Assembly: GCA_046594105.1 (NCBI GenBank) | Contig: JBKJQB010000010.1 | Span: forward strand, 1 to 64,000 | Length of the DNA stretch: 64,000 nucleotides | Reading direction: 5' to 3' | Source: JBDSGC01 sp046594105 | GTDB lineage: Bacteria > Acidobacteriota > Thermoanaerobaculia > Gp7-AA8 | In this document: positions 1-8,750 of the stretch, one piece after another | Position numbering within the stretch: position 1 is the stretch's first letter | Layout of the letters: every line of letters starts with the position of its first letter | Program-made: the position numbers and the translations under genes | Notes under the pieces: generated by a model | What the model was told of the DNA's origin: nothing | Databases searched by the model: none | The model's input: the letters and a program-made list of their open reading frames with translations, nothing else

Positions 1-421
1 CGAGGTCTCCATCGGGGACACCATCGGAGTGGGAACGCCGATGCAGGTCCAGGGAGTGATCGGGATGCTGCTGCAGGTGATTCCGGCCAGCAAACTGGCC
101 ATGCACTTCCACGACACACGGGGCACGGCGCTGGCGAACACGCTCGCGGCGCTGGAGATGGGAATCATCATCTTCGACGCATCTGCCGGCGGTCTCGGCG
201 GATGTCCCTATGCGCCGGGGGCGTCCGGCAACATGGCCACGGAAGATCTCGTCTACATGCTCGACAAGATGGCCATCGATACGGGAGTCGATCTCAACCG
301 CCTGGTCGCCGCATCTTCGGTCATCGCGCCGTATCTCGATCATCCGCTGCCCGGACGGTATCTGCAGGCCTGCACGCGGGGAGCGATGCCCTTCGCCACT
401 CACACCTCTGCCGTACAATGA
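1..421 (+). CDS. mvaB: Hydroxymethylglutaryl-CoA lyase, C-terminal part (5' truncated by window edge)
   Basis: Cleaves HMG-CoA to acetoacetate and acetyl-CoA, the last step of leucine catabolism. The reading frame is open from base 2. Visible family motifs are EVSIGDTIGVGTP, the metal-binding HFHDTRGTALAN stretch, and the signature GGLGGCPYAPGASGN that carries the catalytic cysteine. About 139 residues of a roughly 300-residue enzyme are present, so the N-terminal half of the TIM barrel lies outside the window. A GTG start for the next gene follows 4 bases after the stop, suggesting co-transcription. The biotin carboxylase/BCCP pair near 56 kb could serve the same pathway, but it is not adjacent. 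Confidence 0.93.
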   Translation, partial: EVSIGDTIGVGTPMQVQGVIGMLLQVIPASKLAMHFHDTRGTALANTLAALEMGIIIFDASAGGLGGCPYAPGASGNMATEDLVYMLDKMAIDTGVDLNRLVAASSVIAPYLDHPLPGRYLQACTRGAMPFATHTSAVQ

Positions 422-425
422 CGGG

Positions 426-914
426 GTGGCGTCGCCAGTGAAGACACGGGACGGCAGCACGATCGCAGAGGCCACAGTTTCCTCCAGCGCGCCGCGATGG
501 GACCGAGGCTGGTTCGTGGTCCCCTGGCAGGTGATCTTCCGCGACGTCGACGCCTTCGGCCACGTCAACAACGCCGTCTACCTCACCTACTTCGAATGGG
601 CGCGCGCGCAGCTCTGGTTCGATCTGACCGGAGGGAGTTCGCCGACCGACATCGGCTTCATCGTGGCCCGTGCGGAGTGCGACTTTCTCGCCCAGATCGC
701 CATGGAGGCCATCGAGATTCGCGTTCGGGTGGGTGAGATGCGCAACACCTCATTCGACACCCACTACGAGATTCGCAAGCGTGCCGGCGACGTGCTCGCG
801 GCGACCGGAAAAGTGATCGTGGTGCTCTTCGACTGGAAACTGCAGCGATCGATGCCCATCGCGGAATCGCTCCGGCAGCAGATCCGGGAACGACAGGGCG
901 AAGCGGGAGGATGA
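426..914 (+). CDS. Acyl-CoA thioesterase, hotdog fold (4-hydroxybenzoyl-CoA thioesterase/YbgC-like)
   Basis: Predicted to hydrolyse acyl-CoA thioesters in the cytoplasm; the substrate is not predictable. The core shows VIFRDVDAFGHVNNAVYLTY, the classic hotdog motif in which the Asp of DxxGHVNN is catalytic in YbgC-type enzymes. It is followed by YFEWARAQLW and a C-terminal LFDWK. Length is about 162 residues, slightly above the 130-150 norm because of an N-terminal tail. I use GTG at 426; GTG at 438 is an equal alternative. The open frame continues upstream into mvaB, but the hotdog domain does not need it. Its stop overlaps the next start as ATGA. Confidence 0.85.
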   Translation: MASPVKTRDGSTIAEATVSSSAPRWDRGWFVVPWQVIFRDVDAFGHVNNAVYLTYFEWARAQLWFDLTGGSSPTDIGFIVARAECDFLAQIAMEAIEIRVRVGEMRNTSFDTHYEIRKRAGDVLAATGKVIVVLFDWKLQRSMPIAESLRQQIRERQGEAGG

Positions 915-1771
915 TCGTGCAATCGTCGCGACTTCTGACTCATCCGATGTATGCGCGGCAACGGTTCCTGGAGGTTGCAGCCCGCCCCGACGAGCTGGTG
1001 GATCTGGTGGAGGCTTCGCTGATCGTTGCTCTCGAGGATGATCCGGGCCTGAACATCGAGCCCTATCTGTCGGAAGTGGCGAACTGGAGCTCCTGCGTCC
1101 GCGAACGCCTGAGCGGCTCGCGAGACATCGATCGCATCGTGCAGACGATCAACCGAGTCCTTTTCGAGGAGCTGGGGTTTCACGGCCAGGACGAGGACTA
1201 CTACGACCCTCGCAGCGCGCTGCTCAACGAGACTCTGGACAAGCATGCCGGCCTGCCCATCGCTCTTTCGATTCTCTACATCGAGATCGGGCGGCGCGTG
1301 GGGGTGGACGTGGCGGGAGTGGCCATCCCGGGACGGTTTCTGGTCAAGCTGAGCGGTCCATTCGGGCAAATTGTTGTGGACCCGTTTGAAGGCGGAAAAG
1401 TCCTTACCTCGCTGGAGTTGCAGGGGCTGCTGGACGACGTCTACGGCGGAGGGGTGAGACTCCGCGAGCATCATCTCCGCTCCTTTGCGCAGAAAGAGAT
1501 CCTGGCCCGGGAGCTCGCTCATCTGAAATCGGCCTATCTTTCGCGGAACGACCTGGCGCATGCCGCGGCGTCCATCGACCGGCTGCTCATTCTCGACGCT
1601 GGCGATGCTTTCGAAGTCCGTGACCGCGCTGCCCTGGCTGCGCGGATGCATGCATATCAGGATGCCATCGACGGATTCGAGCGCTACCTGGCGCTGATGC
1701 CGCAAGCGGACGATGCCGCACGTGTGCGCGATCAAATCGATTCTCTGCGCGGGTGGTTCGAGCAGAACTGA
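911..1771 (+). CDS. SirB1-like protein (transglutaminase-like domain plus TPR-like C-terminus)
   Basis: 286 residues. The central segment YYDPRSALLNETLDKHAGLP followed by IALSILYIEIGRRVG matches the SirB1 family core, a degenerate transglutaminase-like fold. VAGVAIPGRFLVKL follows, then an alpha-helical C-terminal third (residues about 195-285) with TPR-like periodicity (LAHAAASIDRLLIL, YQDAIDGFERYLALMP). The biochemical role of the family is not settled; it is often annotated as a transcriptional-regulator-like or hypothetical protein. It overlaps the thioesterase stop by 4 bases, so it is probably translationally coupled to it. Confidence 0.8.
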   Translation: MIVQSSRLLTHPMYARQRFLEVAARPDELVDLVEASLIVALEDDPGLNIEPYLSEVANWSSCVRERLSGSRDIDRIVQTINRVLFEELGFHGQDEDYYDPRSALLNETLDKHAGLPIALSILYIEIGRRVGVDVAGVAIPGRFLVKLSGPFGQIVVDPFEGGKVLTSLELQGLLDDVYGGGVRLREHHLRSFAQKEILARELAHLKSAYLSRNDLAHAAASIDRLLILDAGDAFEVRDRAALAARMHAYQDAIDGFERYLALMPQADDAARVRDQIDSLRGWFEQN

Positions 1772-1822
1772 CCGGCTCTGCTACACTTCCGCTTCCAGTC
1801 GCAAGGCTGCGGAGCGTCGCCG

Positions 1823-2536
1823 GTGATCACCGGATTCAACACAGACATCAAGCATAACGACAAGGTCTACCACATCCAGACCGAGGACAAAGGGCTTCAA
1901 AACCCCTACATCGAGAGTCTGGTTTACGTCGGTGGCGAGATTCTGGCGTCCAAGAAAACCTCCTATGCCGAGCAGGTCAAGGCGGGAGTGGACGAGAAGT
2001 GGATCGCCAGCCTCATGGAGCAGCAGCATCGCACCATGATCGCGGCCATCAAGCGGGGCCGTCTCGATCACCCGGCCGACTCCACCAAGTTCGCGACCTC
2101 CCGCCCCACCGTCGCACAGGAGCTTCCTCCGGACGGGGAGACTGCTCCGGCCACTCCGCCTCTCGGCGTCTTTGACGACAAGACTCTCGACCAGGTCATC
2201 ATTGACTACCTGGCTTCGGAGGCGGAGAGCGAGCATCTGGAGCTCTCCCTGCTGAATACAGTCGAATTCTTCGCAGGTTCAGCGGTGGAGATGCGGGTGG
2301 CCACGCGCAAGAGTCTTTCCCAGAATCCGATCCCTGCCGCAGCAGTGGAGGTCAAGGTGATCTCGACGGCCGAGCCGCCGCGAGTCATTTTCAGAGGGAA
2401 AACCACGGCGGACGGCACCGTCATCATCCGCTGCAGCATTCCCGCATTCCGGGAGGGGACGGCTGCCGTGATCATTTCCGCCCAGAGTCCCATCGGGAAC
2501 GACGAGGTCAAGCAACTGGTCAAGCGGAAGAAGTAA
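1823..2536 (+). CDS. Conserved protein of unknown function
   Basis: 237 residues, soluble, with no signal peptide or membrane segment. The N-terminus (MITGFNTDIKHNDKVYHIQT, then EDKGLQNPYIESLVYVGGE) looks like a compact beta-rich domain. I recall similar N-termini in hypothetical proteins of Acidobacteriota-type genomes, but no function is known to me. A Pro/Thr-rich linker near residues 90-115 leads to a C-terminal beta-sandwich-like region (residues about 150-235; VEVKVISTAEPPRVIFRGKT) that resembles an Ig-like or carboxypeptidase-regulatory-like fold. That fold assignment is inference. The first ATG is used. Confidence 0.7.
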   Translation: MITGFNTDIKHNDKVYHIQTEDKGLQNPYIESLVYVGGEILASKKTSYAEQVKAGVDEKWIASLMEQQHRTMIAAIKRGRLDHPADSTKFATSRPTVAQELPPDGETAPATPPLGVFDDKTLDQVIIDYLASEAESEHLELSLLNTVEFFAGSAVEMRVATRKSLSQNPIPAAAVEVKVISTAEPPRVIFRGKTTADGTVIIRCSIPAFREGTAAVIISAQSPIGNDEVKQLVKRKK

Positions 2537-2606
2537 GCGGCCACCGCCGTCGGCTCCGCTCGGGCCTTTCCAAACTGGCCCCCGCTCTGCATAGCGCTCT
2601 CAACGA

Positions 2607-5039
2607 ATGCGCCGTCATCGGTTGCTCAATTTCCTGTCCCTGCTCGCCGGCCTGGGTGCGATCACCTACCTGCTGATCAGCCTTTATCTGCCCTCGTCCC
2701 GGTCGATCATCTTCGGCATCGACAAGCATTCCGGAAAGGTGCGGCTGGTTCAGCAGAACATCACCTATCTTCCTCCGCATCAGTTCTACCGGCTGCGTTT
2801 TGAGAAGCGTGACGGATTTGCGCAGCGCGACGGGCTGATCCGCATCAATTCGAAAGAAGGCGTTCCGGTGACCATGACGTACCGGCTTCGCTTCGGCATC
2901 GATGCCGGGCGGATCCCTGACTCCCGGCGGGTGATCGAACAGGGGTGGAACTCATGGATCCGGGCCCGCGTGGCGGAGGCGGTCTCTGCGGTCACCGCCC
3001 AGATCCCCATCGAGGACCTGCTCTCGCCAACTTCCCAATTCAACTCGCAGAGAGATCCGCTACGAAGGACCGTGACCAATCATCTCGCCCGCAGCGGATT
3101 GAAAGTGACCGCCTTCGAGGTGGCACGGTTCGAGGCCGACCGCGATGCGCTGCTGCATGCCAAACGCGTGGAACTGCGCCGCGATGCCCGCAGTGCGCCT
3201 TCGCGCGTCGCGGTCTTCGCCATCGACGGCGCCGACTGGGAGTTGCTGCACGAGCTTTCCGACGACGGTCGCATCCCCAATCTCAAAGCGCTATCCAACG
3301 GAGGGGTGACCGGATCGCTCCAGACCATCCAGCCCACCGTTTCTCCGATGCTGTGGACCACGGTGGCCACCGGACTGAGTCCCGATCGGCACGGCGTGAT
3401 CGACTTCATGGATCACGCCCATCAGACTCCCATCAACTCCTACTCCCGCCGTGCGCCGGCCATCTGGGACATTGGAGATGCGTTCGGCCGCGAGGCCCTG
3501 GTGGCGAACTGGTGGACAGCATGGCCGCCATCGGCGCAGGACAGCGTGGTGTACGACGAGCCTGTGCAGCAGACTCCCACGGCGGTGTACCCCCCGTCCG
3601 CCGCGGCGCGGGCCGCCTCGCTCAATGTCGATGCCACAACGATCGGGTACGACCAGGCGCGCCGCTTCCTCAACATGACCTCTGCCGAGTGGGACGCCGG
3701 CGTCAACAGTGCCGAACCCAACGAGCCGGTCCGGACCTTCCGCTCCATCCTGGCCAAGACCTGGAGTGATCACCGGGTAGCCATCAACCTTTACAACGAC
3801 GAGCGCAAGGCCGGCCGCGATCCGATGCTGGTCATGATGTCGTACGAGGGTGCCGACGCGGTCAATCACCTGTTTTCGCCGTTTCATCCCCCGTACCGCG
3901 AAGGCATCAGCGAAGAGCGCTACCGGAAGTTCTGGCCGGCCGTGGCGAACTATTACTCGGAGGTCGATCGTCTGATCGGCGAGTGGATGGCGGTCCTTCC
4001 GAAAGACACCACGGTCATCGTGCTTTCCGCGCACGGCTTCCGCTGGGGGAAAGCGCGGCCCCGGAATGTACCCAACGGTGGCACCGCTCTTTCCGATCAC
4101 CGCAACCCCGGAGTGTTCGTCGCCTATGGACCGCATGTAGCGGCGTCGCGGGCATCACACCGCCTCTCGATCTATGACATCACCCCGACACTGCTGACGC
4201 TCCTCGGACTTCCGCAGTCGCTGGAGATGCCCGGTCACGTCGCTACCTGGGCATTCCGCGATGTTGCTCCCATCAACTCGGTGCGGGTCGTGAGCTACGG
4301 CGAGTTTGTCAGCCAGCGGCCGGTGGCCTCCAACGTCAAGCTCGACACCAAGGCTTATCAGGCTGCGCTGCAGGCAATCGGTCACTCCAGCGATCCAAAT
4401 CGCAATCTCACCCCGGTGCTGGAGAACGACGACGAGCGGCATACGGCAGCGGCGCCGATCGCTCCTGAAAAATGGGGTTCTTACGCTTACTACAACAATC
4501 TCGGAGTCGACCTTCGATCGAAGGGCAAAACCAAGGAGGCCGTGGAGGCGTTCACCCAGGCGGTGGAGCTCAACCCCAACCGTCCCACGCCCTACTTGAA
4601 CCTGGCCATGGCGCTGTTCGACCGGCAGCAGTACACCGGCGCGGATGAAGCCTTTCTGACCGCAGTGACCAAGGGTCTCCCCAATGCGGAGAGTTACATC
4701 GTCGACTTCGCTGCGCTGTATCGGGATCAGCAGCTGACCTCCCGCGCGATCGCGATTCTGTACAAAGGGAAGGCTCTGTTTCCGCAGTCGTACCTCATCG
4801 CAGCGAACCTCGGGTCAGCGCTGGTCTCGGCCAGTCGGAACACGGAAGGAGTGCCGGAACTGGAGCGGGCTCTGGGGCTGCAACCCTCTTCGACCCTGGT
4901 GCTCAATAACCTCGGCGTCTTCTTCGCGAAGACGAACGACTACGGACGTGCTCTCGACTACTGGAATCGCTCGCTCTCGATCGAGCCCCGCCAGCCGCAG
5001 ATCCGGGAAGCAGCCGTGGCAGCGCAATCGCGGCTGTAA
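2607..5039 (+). CDS. Prohibitin-like / alkaline phosphatase-superfamily / TPR fusion protein
   Basis: 810 residues in three parts. Residues 1-200 hold an N-terminal membrane anchor (about 8-30) followed by a region resembling SPFH/prohibitin domains (GIDKHSGKVRLVQQNITYLP; TMTYRLRFGIDAGRIP). Residues about 201-580 form a type I phosphodiesterase/nucleotide pyrophosphatase-like domain: FAIDGADWELL carries the first metal Asp, QPTVSPMLWTTVATG the nucleophile region, YEGADAVNHLF an Asp/His pair, and SDHRNPGVFV another His. Residues about 630-805 hold four to five TPRs. The usual DHG metal motif reads SAHG, so one metal-ligand Asp is replaced by Ala; activity may be reduced or altered. Substrate unknown. 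Probably exported or membrane-anchored, facing the periplasm. Confidence 0.75.
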   Translation: MRRHRLLNFLSLLAGLGAITYLLISLYLPSSRSIIFGIDKHSGKVRLVQQNITYLPPHQFYRLRFEKRDGFAQRDGLIRINSKEGVPVTMTYRLRFGIDAGRIPDSRRVIEQGWNSWIRARVAEAVSAVTAQIPIEDLLSPTSQFNSQRDPLRRTVTNHLARSGLKVTAFEVARFEADRDALLHAKRVELRRDARSAPSRVAVFAIDGADWELLHELSDDGRIPNLKALSNGGVTGSLQTIQPTVSPMLWTTVATGLSPDRHGVIDFMDHAHQTPINSYSRRAPAIWDIGDAFGREALVANWWTAWPPSAQDSVVYDEPVQQTPTAVYPPSAAARAASLNVDATTIGYDQARRFLNMTSAEWDAGVNSAEPNEPVRTFRSILAKTWSDHRVAINLYNDERKAGRDPMLVMMSYEGADAVNHLFSPFHPPYREGISEERYRKFWPAVANYYSEVDRLIGEWMAVLPKDTTVIVLSAHGFRWGKARPRNVPNGGTALSDHRNPGVFVAYGPHVAASRASHRLSIYDITPTLLTLLGLPQSLEMPGHVATWAFRDVAPINSVRVVSYGEFVSQRPVASNVKLDTKAYQAALQAIGHSSDPNRNLTPVLENDDERHTAAAPIAPEKWGSYAYYNNLGVDLRSKGKTKEAVEAFTQAVELNPNRPTPYLNLAMALFDRQQYTGADEAFLTAVTKGLPNAESYIVDFAALYRDQQLTSRAIAILYKGKALFPQSYLIAANLGSALVSASRNTEGVPELERALGLQPSSTLVLNNLGVFFAKTNDYGRALDYWNRSLSIEPRQPQIREAAVAAQSRL

Positions 5040-5040
5040 G

Positions 5041-5118
5041 CCGGCACGGCCGGCCGCGTTGGTTCGCAAAGCGTCCGCCACCACTTTCGCATCAGTCGGT
5101 TCACTCGGCCGCCTTTGG
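5041..5118 (+). repeat. Dispersed 78-bp intergenic repeat, copy 1
   Basis: Starts with the near-palindrome CCGGCACGGCCGG, continues GTTGGTTCGCAAAGCGTCCG and ends CACTCGGCCG. The same element, about 85-90% identical by eye, is at 24736-24813. The 5' third recurs at 23392 and 20916. It lies directly after a stop codon, as the other copies do. Confidence 0.75.
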
Positions 5119-5135
5119 TGACACGCGAGCGCGAT

Positions 5136-5164
5136 TTGACACCCCGACACCGGCCCGTTAGAAT
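5136..5164 (+). promoter_or_regulatory. Sigma70-type promoter of the fur/FTR1 operon
   Basis: TTGACA at 5136-5141 and TAGAAT at 5159-5164, separated by exactly 17 bp. The -35 is perfect and the -10 matches 5 of 6. Transcription would start near 5171, just before the operator at 5177-5191. Confidence 0.8.
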
Positions 5165-5176
5165 TCAGTCTGCAAC

Positions 5177-5191
5177 TGAGACTCAGTCTCA
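5177..5191 (+). promoter_or_regulatory. Fur-box-like operator (perfect 7-1-7 palindrome)
   Basis: TGAGACT-C-AGTCTCA is a perfect 7-1-7 inverted repeat, the architecture of classical Fur boxes (compare TGAGAATCATTCTCA). It sits at about +6 to +20 of the predicted transcript and upstream of the fur-family gene, so autorepression of the operon is the simplest reading. PerR or Zur specificity cannot be excluded from the site alone. Confidence 0.75.
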
Positions 5192-5205
5192 ATTCAAAAC
5201 ACACA

Positions 5206-5712
5206 ATGCCTCCCGTTCAGCGCGAACTCAACAGGTTCCAGGACTTTCTTTCCGGTCAGGGGCTCAAGCTCACCCGCGAGCGGACCGCGCTGGTGCGCGA
5301 GATCTTCGGCACCCATTACCACTTCGAGGCCGATGAGCTGCTCTTCAAGATGAAGGGAAAGAGCCTGAAGATCTCCCGGGCCACCGTCTACCGGACCCTG
5401 GAGCTTCTGGTGAAGTCCGGGCTGGTACGGCGCGTCCACCTCGGCGAGGAGCACTACCACTACGAGCATGTCCGGGGCGATTCCCACCACGACCATCTCA
5501 TCTGCACCACCTGCGGCACCGTGATCGAGTTTCAGGATCCGCAGATGCAGGCCCGGCAGCACGAAATCTGTCACCGCAGGAAGTTCATCGCTACGTCTCA
5601 CAACCTGCAGATCCTGGGGATCTGTGAAGCGTGTCAAAAGAAAGGGGAGCGGCCGCACTCTCCCGATCGAGTCCAGTCGATCGGTCTCGACGCGATGCTG
5701 CTCCGCAAGTGA
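5206..5712 (+). CDS. fur: Fur-family metalloregulator
   Basis: 168 residues. The N-terminal winged helix contains SRATVYRTLELLVKSGLVRR. The metal region has HYHYEHVRGDSHHDHLIC, and two CxxC pairs (CTTC, CEAC) form the structural zinc site typical of Fur and PerR. A C-terminal tail after the last CxxC is rich in basic residues. ATG at 5206 has no strong Shine-Dalgarno. The iron permease starts 4 bases after the stop. With the palindromic operator upstream and FTR1 downstream, iron-responsive autoregulation is likely. The family is certain; Fur versus Zur/PerR subtype is inferred from neighbours. Confidence 0.88.
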   Translation: MPPVQRELNRFQDFLSGQGLKLTRERTALVREIFGTHYHFEADELLFKMKGKSLKISRATVYRTLELLVKSGLVRRVHLGEEHYHYEHVRGDSHHDHLICTTCGTVIEFQDPQMQARQHEICHRRKFIATSHNLQILGICEACQKKGERPHSPDRVQSIGLDAMLLRK

Positions 5713-5716
5713 TCCC

Positions 5717-6484
5717 ATGCTCCCAGCACTGATCATCGTTTTTCGTGAAGGGTTCGAAGCGTTTCTGACGGTGGCCATCATCTTTGCGTTTCTTCGCAAG
5801 ACCGGCCGCGACTGGCTTCGCCCGGCCGTGTACGCCGGAATCGCTGCCTCCGTCGTGGCCAGCTTTGCCCTGGGATACGCGCTCATGCGACTCAGCCAGT
5901 ACCAGTCCGTCTGGGAAGGCATTCTCGGAGTGATCGCCGCGATCCTCGTCGCCTCGTTCGTCGTGCACGTCTGGCGAACCGCCCCCCGACTCAAAGGAAA
6001 CATGGAGCGGCGGCTGGATGGCTACTCTTCGAAAGCGTCGCGGTTTCTGGCCATCACCGGCGTCTTCCTCTTCACCGTCCTGATGGTCACACGGGAGGGG
6101 ATGGAAACGGCGCTGATGCTCATTCAGGTTCGCAACAGCCGCTTCCTCCTCGGCTCCCTTGTCGGGCTGGGGCTGGCTGCCGCGATGTCCTGGGCCTGGG
6201 CACATTACGGTCACCGCATCGACATCCGCCGCTTCTTTCAGGTGACCGGTCTGTTCTTGCTCCTGTTCGCCGTCCAGATCCTCTTCTACTCGATTCATGA
6301 ATTCTCCGAGGCGGGCCTGCTTCCCGCCAGCGAGGCGATTCACAACGCCACGGAACCCTTTTCACCGATGGGGCTTTACGGAAAGTGGTTCTCCGTCGTG
6401 ATGGTCGCGTTCTGCGCGATGTGGCTTCTAGCGGTCTCCATGAGGGATCGGTTTGAACGGTCACGAGTGCCGGCCGGACGCTGA
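5717..6484 (+). CDS. FTR1-family high-affinity iron permease
   Basis: 255 residues and about seven membrane helices. Both hallmark motifs are present: FREGFEAFL in the first helix (residues about 9-17) and TREGMETALML in the middle helix; the paired REGxE motifs bind ferric iron in FTR1/EfeU proteins. Start ATG 5717, four bases after fur; the same frame is open further upstream inside fur, but the first helix starts here. It transports iron across the inner membrane. Bacterial FTR1 proteins usually pair with EfeO, EfeB, P19 or a multicopper oxidase, none of which is visible here; the partners here are flavin proteins. Confidence 0.9.
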   Translation: MLPALIIVFREGFEAFLTVAIIFAFLRKTGRDWLRPAVYAGIAASVVASFALGYALMRLSQYQSVWEGILGVIAAILVASFVVHVWRTAPRLKGNMERRLDGYSSKASRFLAITGVFLFTVLMVTREGMETALMLIQVRNSRFLLGSLVGLGLAAAMSWAWAHYGHRIDIRRFFQVTGLFLLLFAVQILFYSIHEFSEAGLLPASEAIHNATEPFSPMGLYGKWFSVVMVAFCAMWLLAVSMRDRFERSRVPAGR

Positions 6485-7443
6485 TGTTTCTGTCGTTTCT
6501 CCTTCTGACCGCAATCCCCATGGCCGCGCCAGGCCCGATCACGCGCGCGCGCTATGTGATGGGAACGGTGTGCGAAATCACGGCCTCCAGCGATCGGGAA
6601 ATCGAAGCTGCGTTTGCTGAGGCGGTTCGTGTGGAGAAGGCACTTCTCTCCACATGGAGCAACGAAAGCGAGCTCGCTCGACTCAACGCGCGCGGAAAGG
6701 CGCAGGTCTCGCCAGAGCTCTGGAAGGTTCTGAGCGCCGCCCGCGAATGGAGCGAAAAGACCGACGGGGCGTTCAACCCTCTGGTTCGCCCCCTCATCGA
6801 TCGCTGGAAGACTCGCGGGAGTGGTGCGGTCCCTGAACCGGACACACTGGCCCTTGCTCGAGCGCAAGCAGCGATCGGCAATCTGAGGTTTCGGCCCTCT
6901 CGCACGATCGAGTTGTCGAACGGCGCAGCCATCGAAGAGGGCGCCTTCGGCAAGGGCTACGCGCTGGATCGAGTGCTGTCGCTTTTCAGCGACGGCTCCG
7001 CAGCGGTTCTCAACTTCGGCGGTCAGCTCTCGGTGAAGGGGCGGGCCACCGTCACCGTGGCCGACCCGGAGAGGCGCGACCACCCCATCGCGGAATTCAC
7101 GCTCGCGAACGCCTCGCTGTCAACGAGTTCCGGAAGCGAAAAGTCGTTCCTGGTCGGAGGTCGTCGCTTCTCGCACATTCTCGATCCGCGCAGCGGCGAA
7201 GCCCTCCCCCCGCGTGGTTCGGTCTCCGTCATCGCCGACAGCGGTCTGGAGGCGGACATCCTTTCCACGGCCTTGTACGTCATGGGGAGCACGGACGGGC
7301 TTCTCTGGTGCGAGGAGCACCAGGTCGCCGCAATGTTCATCAACACTGACAAATCCATTCAGTTCTCGCGGCAGTTCCGCCGAACTGCGGGCGGGCTGGC
7401 CATTCTCGACCCGCACTTTCAAATCAAGGAGCGGCACGAATGA
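6484..7443 (+). CDS. apbE: FAD:protein FMN transferase (ApbE family)
   Basis: 319 residues with a short N-terminal signal-like hydrophobic stretch (residues 1-16). Motifs: RARYVMGTVCEITA near the N-terminus, GAFGKGYALDRVL, NFGGQLSVKG, and RFSHILDPRSGEALPPRGSV, the metal/FAD-binding region. ApbE transfers FMN from FAD to a Ser/Thr of exported acceptor proteins in the periplasm. A plausible acceptor, the FMN-binding protein at 8747, lies in the same operon. The start overlaps the permease stop by one base and the end overlaps the porin start by four. Confidence 0.92.
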   Translation: MFLSFLLLTAIPMAAPGPITRARYVMGTVCEITASSDREIEAAFAEAVRVEKALLSTWSNESELARLNARGKAQVSPELWKVLSAAREWSEKTDGAFNPLVRPLIDRWKTRGSGAVPEPDTLALARAQAAIGNLRFRPSRTIELSNGAAIEEGAFGKGYALDRVLSLFSDGSAAVLNFGGQLSVKGRATVTVADPERRDHPIAEFTLANASLSTSSGSEKSFLVGGRRFSHILDPRSGEALPPRGSVSVIADSGLEADILSTALYVMGSTDGLLWCEEHQVAAMFINTDKSIQFSRQFRRTAGGLAILDPHFQIKERHE

Positions 7444-8750
7444 TTCGATCATGGATTCTGGCAGCAGCAGTTTTGGCAGTGGCGCACGCCGGTCTGGCGC
7501 AGGACACACAGGATCTGGAGCGTCGCATCCAGGCTCTGGAAAGCAAGATTGCGCAAATGCAGAAGTCCGCCCCATCGACCGAGCTTTCTGAAGTCCGGCG
7601 TGAGATCGACGTGCTCTCGCGCGAGATCGAGACGCTCAAGAACGGCCAGCTCCGGCAGGAGGTCCGGACCGATCCCGCCTCCGGGCAGTACGGTCTTGGC
7701 GCAGCCGCATCGAAGGTCTATCGCAGTGAGCCGGGGTTCTCCGTCGGCGGGTACGGCGACATGCTTTACCAGAACCACTCCTCGCACGAGGTCAGCTCCG
7801 CCGATCTGGTTCGTGCCGTCATCTACACCGGTTACAAGTTCAACCCTTCGGTGCTCTTCAACTCCGAGCTGGAGGTCGAGCATGGCTCCACCGAGCGCGG
7901 CGGCGCGGTCTCTATGGAGTTCGCCTACCTCGATTACCTGTTGCGACCGCAGGCCAACATTCGCGCGGGGGTCGTGCTCGTCCCGATGGGCTTCATCAAC
8001 GAGCAACACGAGCCGACTTCATTCCTGGCGGCCCGCCGTCCAGCGGTGGAGGACCGGATCATTCCGACCACATGGAGCGAGATGGGTGCTGGCGTCTTTG
8101 GCGAGGCCGGCTCCCTGAGCTATCGCGCCTATCTGCTGACCGGGCTGGATAGCGCAGGCTTCACATCGGAGGAGGGACTGCACGAGGGCAAGCAATCGGG
8201 AGCGAAGGCCAAGGCGGAGGATCTGGCCGGTGTTCTGCGGGCCGACTGGCATCCGCTGGAGGGCACTCTTCTGGGCGGATCTGTCTACCGAGGCGGTTCG
8301 GGACAGGGGCGCGGCTTTACCGGCCGGGTCTCACTGGGCGAGGTCCACGTCGAGTCGAAGTTTCGAGGGTTGTCGTTGCGGGCCCTGGCTGCGCGGGGGT
8401 CGGTTGGTGATGCCGGTGCGATCAATCTGGCAAACGGCTTTGCAGGGGCGGAGTCGATCGGAAAGTCGTTTGGTGGCTGGTATGCGGAGGGAGGGTACGA
8501 CATCGCCTCTGTGATCTCTCGACCAGGCATCTCGCTGATGCCGTACATTCGTTTCGAGCGATTCGACACGCAGCGCTCCGTTCCCCTCGGCTACGAGCGC
8601 AATCCGGAGAACGACGCGCGGATCCTGACGTTTGGCGCCGCGTTCAAACCGATCCCCCAGACGGTGATCAAGACTGACTGGCAGAAAATCACGAACCGCG
8701 CTGGTACCGGCGCGAGTCAATTCAATGTAGCGCTGGGATACATTTTTTGA
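7440..8750 (+). CDS. Outer-membrane beta-barrel porin-like protein
   Basis: 436 residues. Signal peptide at residues 1-20 (cleavage after HAGLAQ or nearby), then a coiled-coil segment at about 23-70 (LERRIQALESKIAQMQKSAP), then alternating beta-strands to the end with aromatic girdles. The last residues, QFNVALGYIF, form a typical outer-membrane C-terminal strand ending in Phe. The layout resembles phosphate-selective porin O/P-like proteins. Membership of an iron-uptake operon suggests it admits iron or a chelate, but the sequence does not show a ligand site and there is no TonB box or plug domain. Overlaps apbE by 4 bases. Confidence 0.75.
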   Translation: MIRSWILAAAVLAVAHAGLAQDTQDLERRIQALESKIAQMQKSAPSTELSEVRREIDVLSREIETLKNGQLRQEVRTDPASGQYGLGAAASKVYRSEPGFSVGGYGDMLYQNHSSHEVSSADLVRAVIYTGYKFNPSVLFNSELEVEHGSTERGGAVSMEFAYLDYLLRPQANIRAGVVLVPMGFINEQHEPTSFLAARRPAVEDRIIPTTWSEMGAGVFGEAGSLSYRAYLLTGLDSAGFTSEEGLHEGKQSGAKAKAEDLAGVLRADWHPLEGTLLGGSVYRGGSGQGRGFTGRVSLGEVHVESKFRGLSLRALAARGSVGDAGAINLANGFAGAESIGKSFGGWYAEGGYDIASVISRPGISLMPYIRFERFDTQRSVPLGYERNPENDARILTFGAAFKPIPQTVIKTDWQKITNRAGTGASQFNVALGYIF

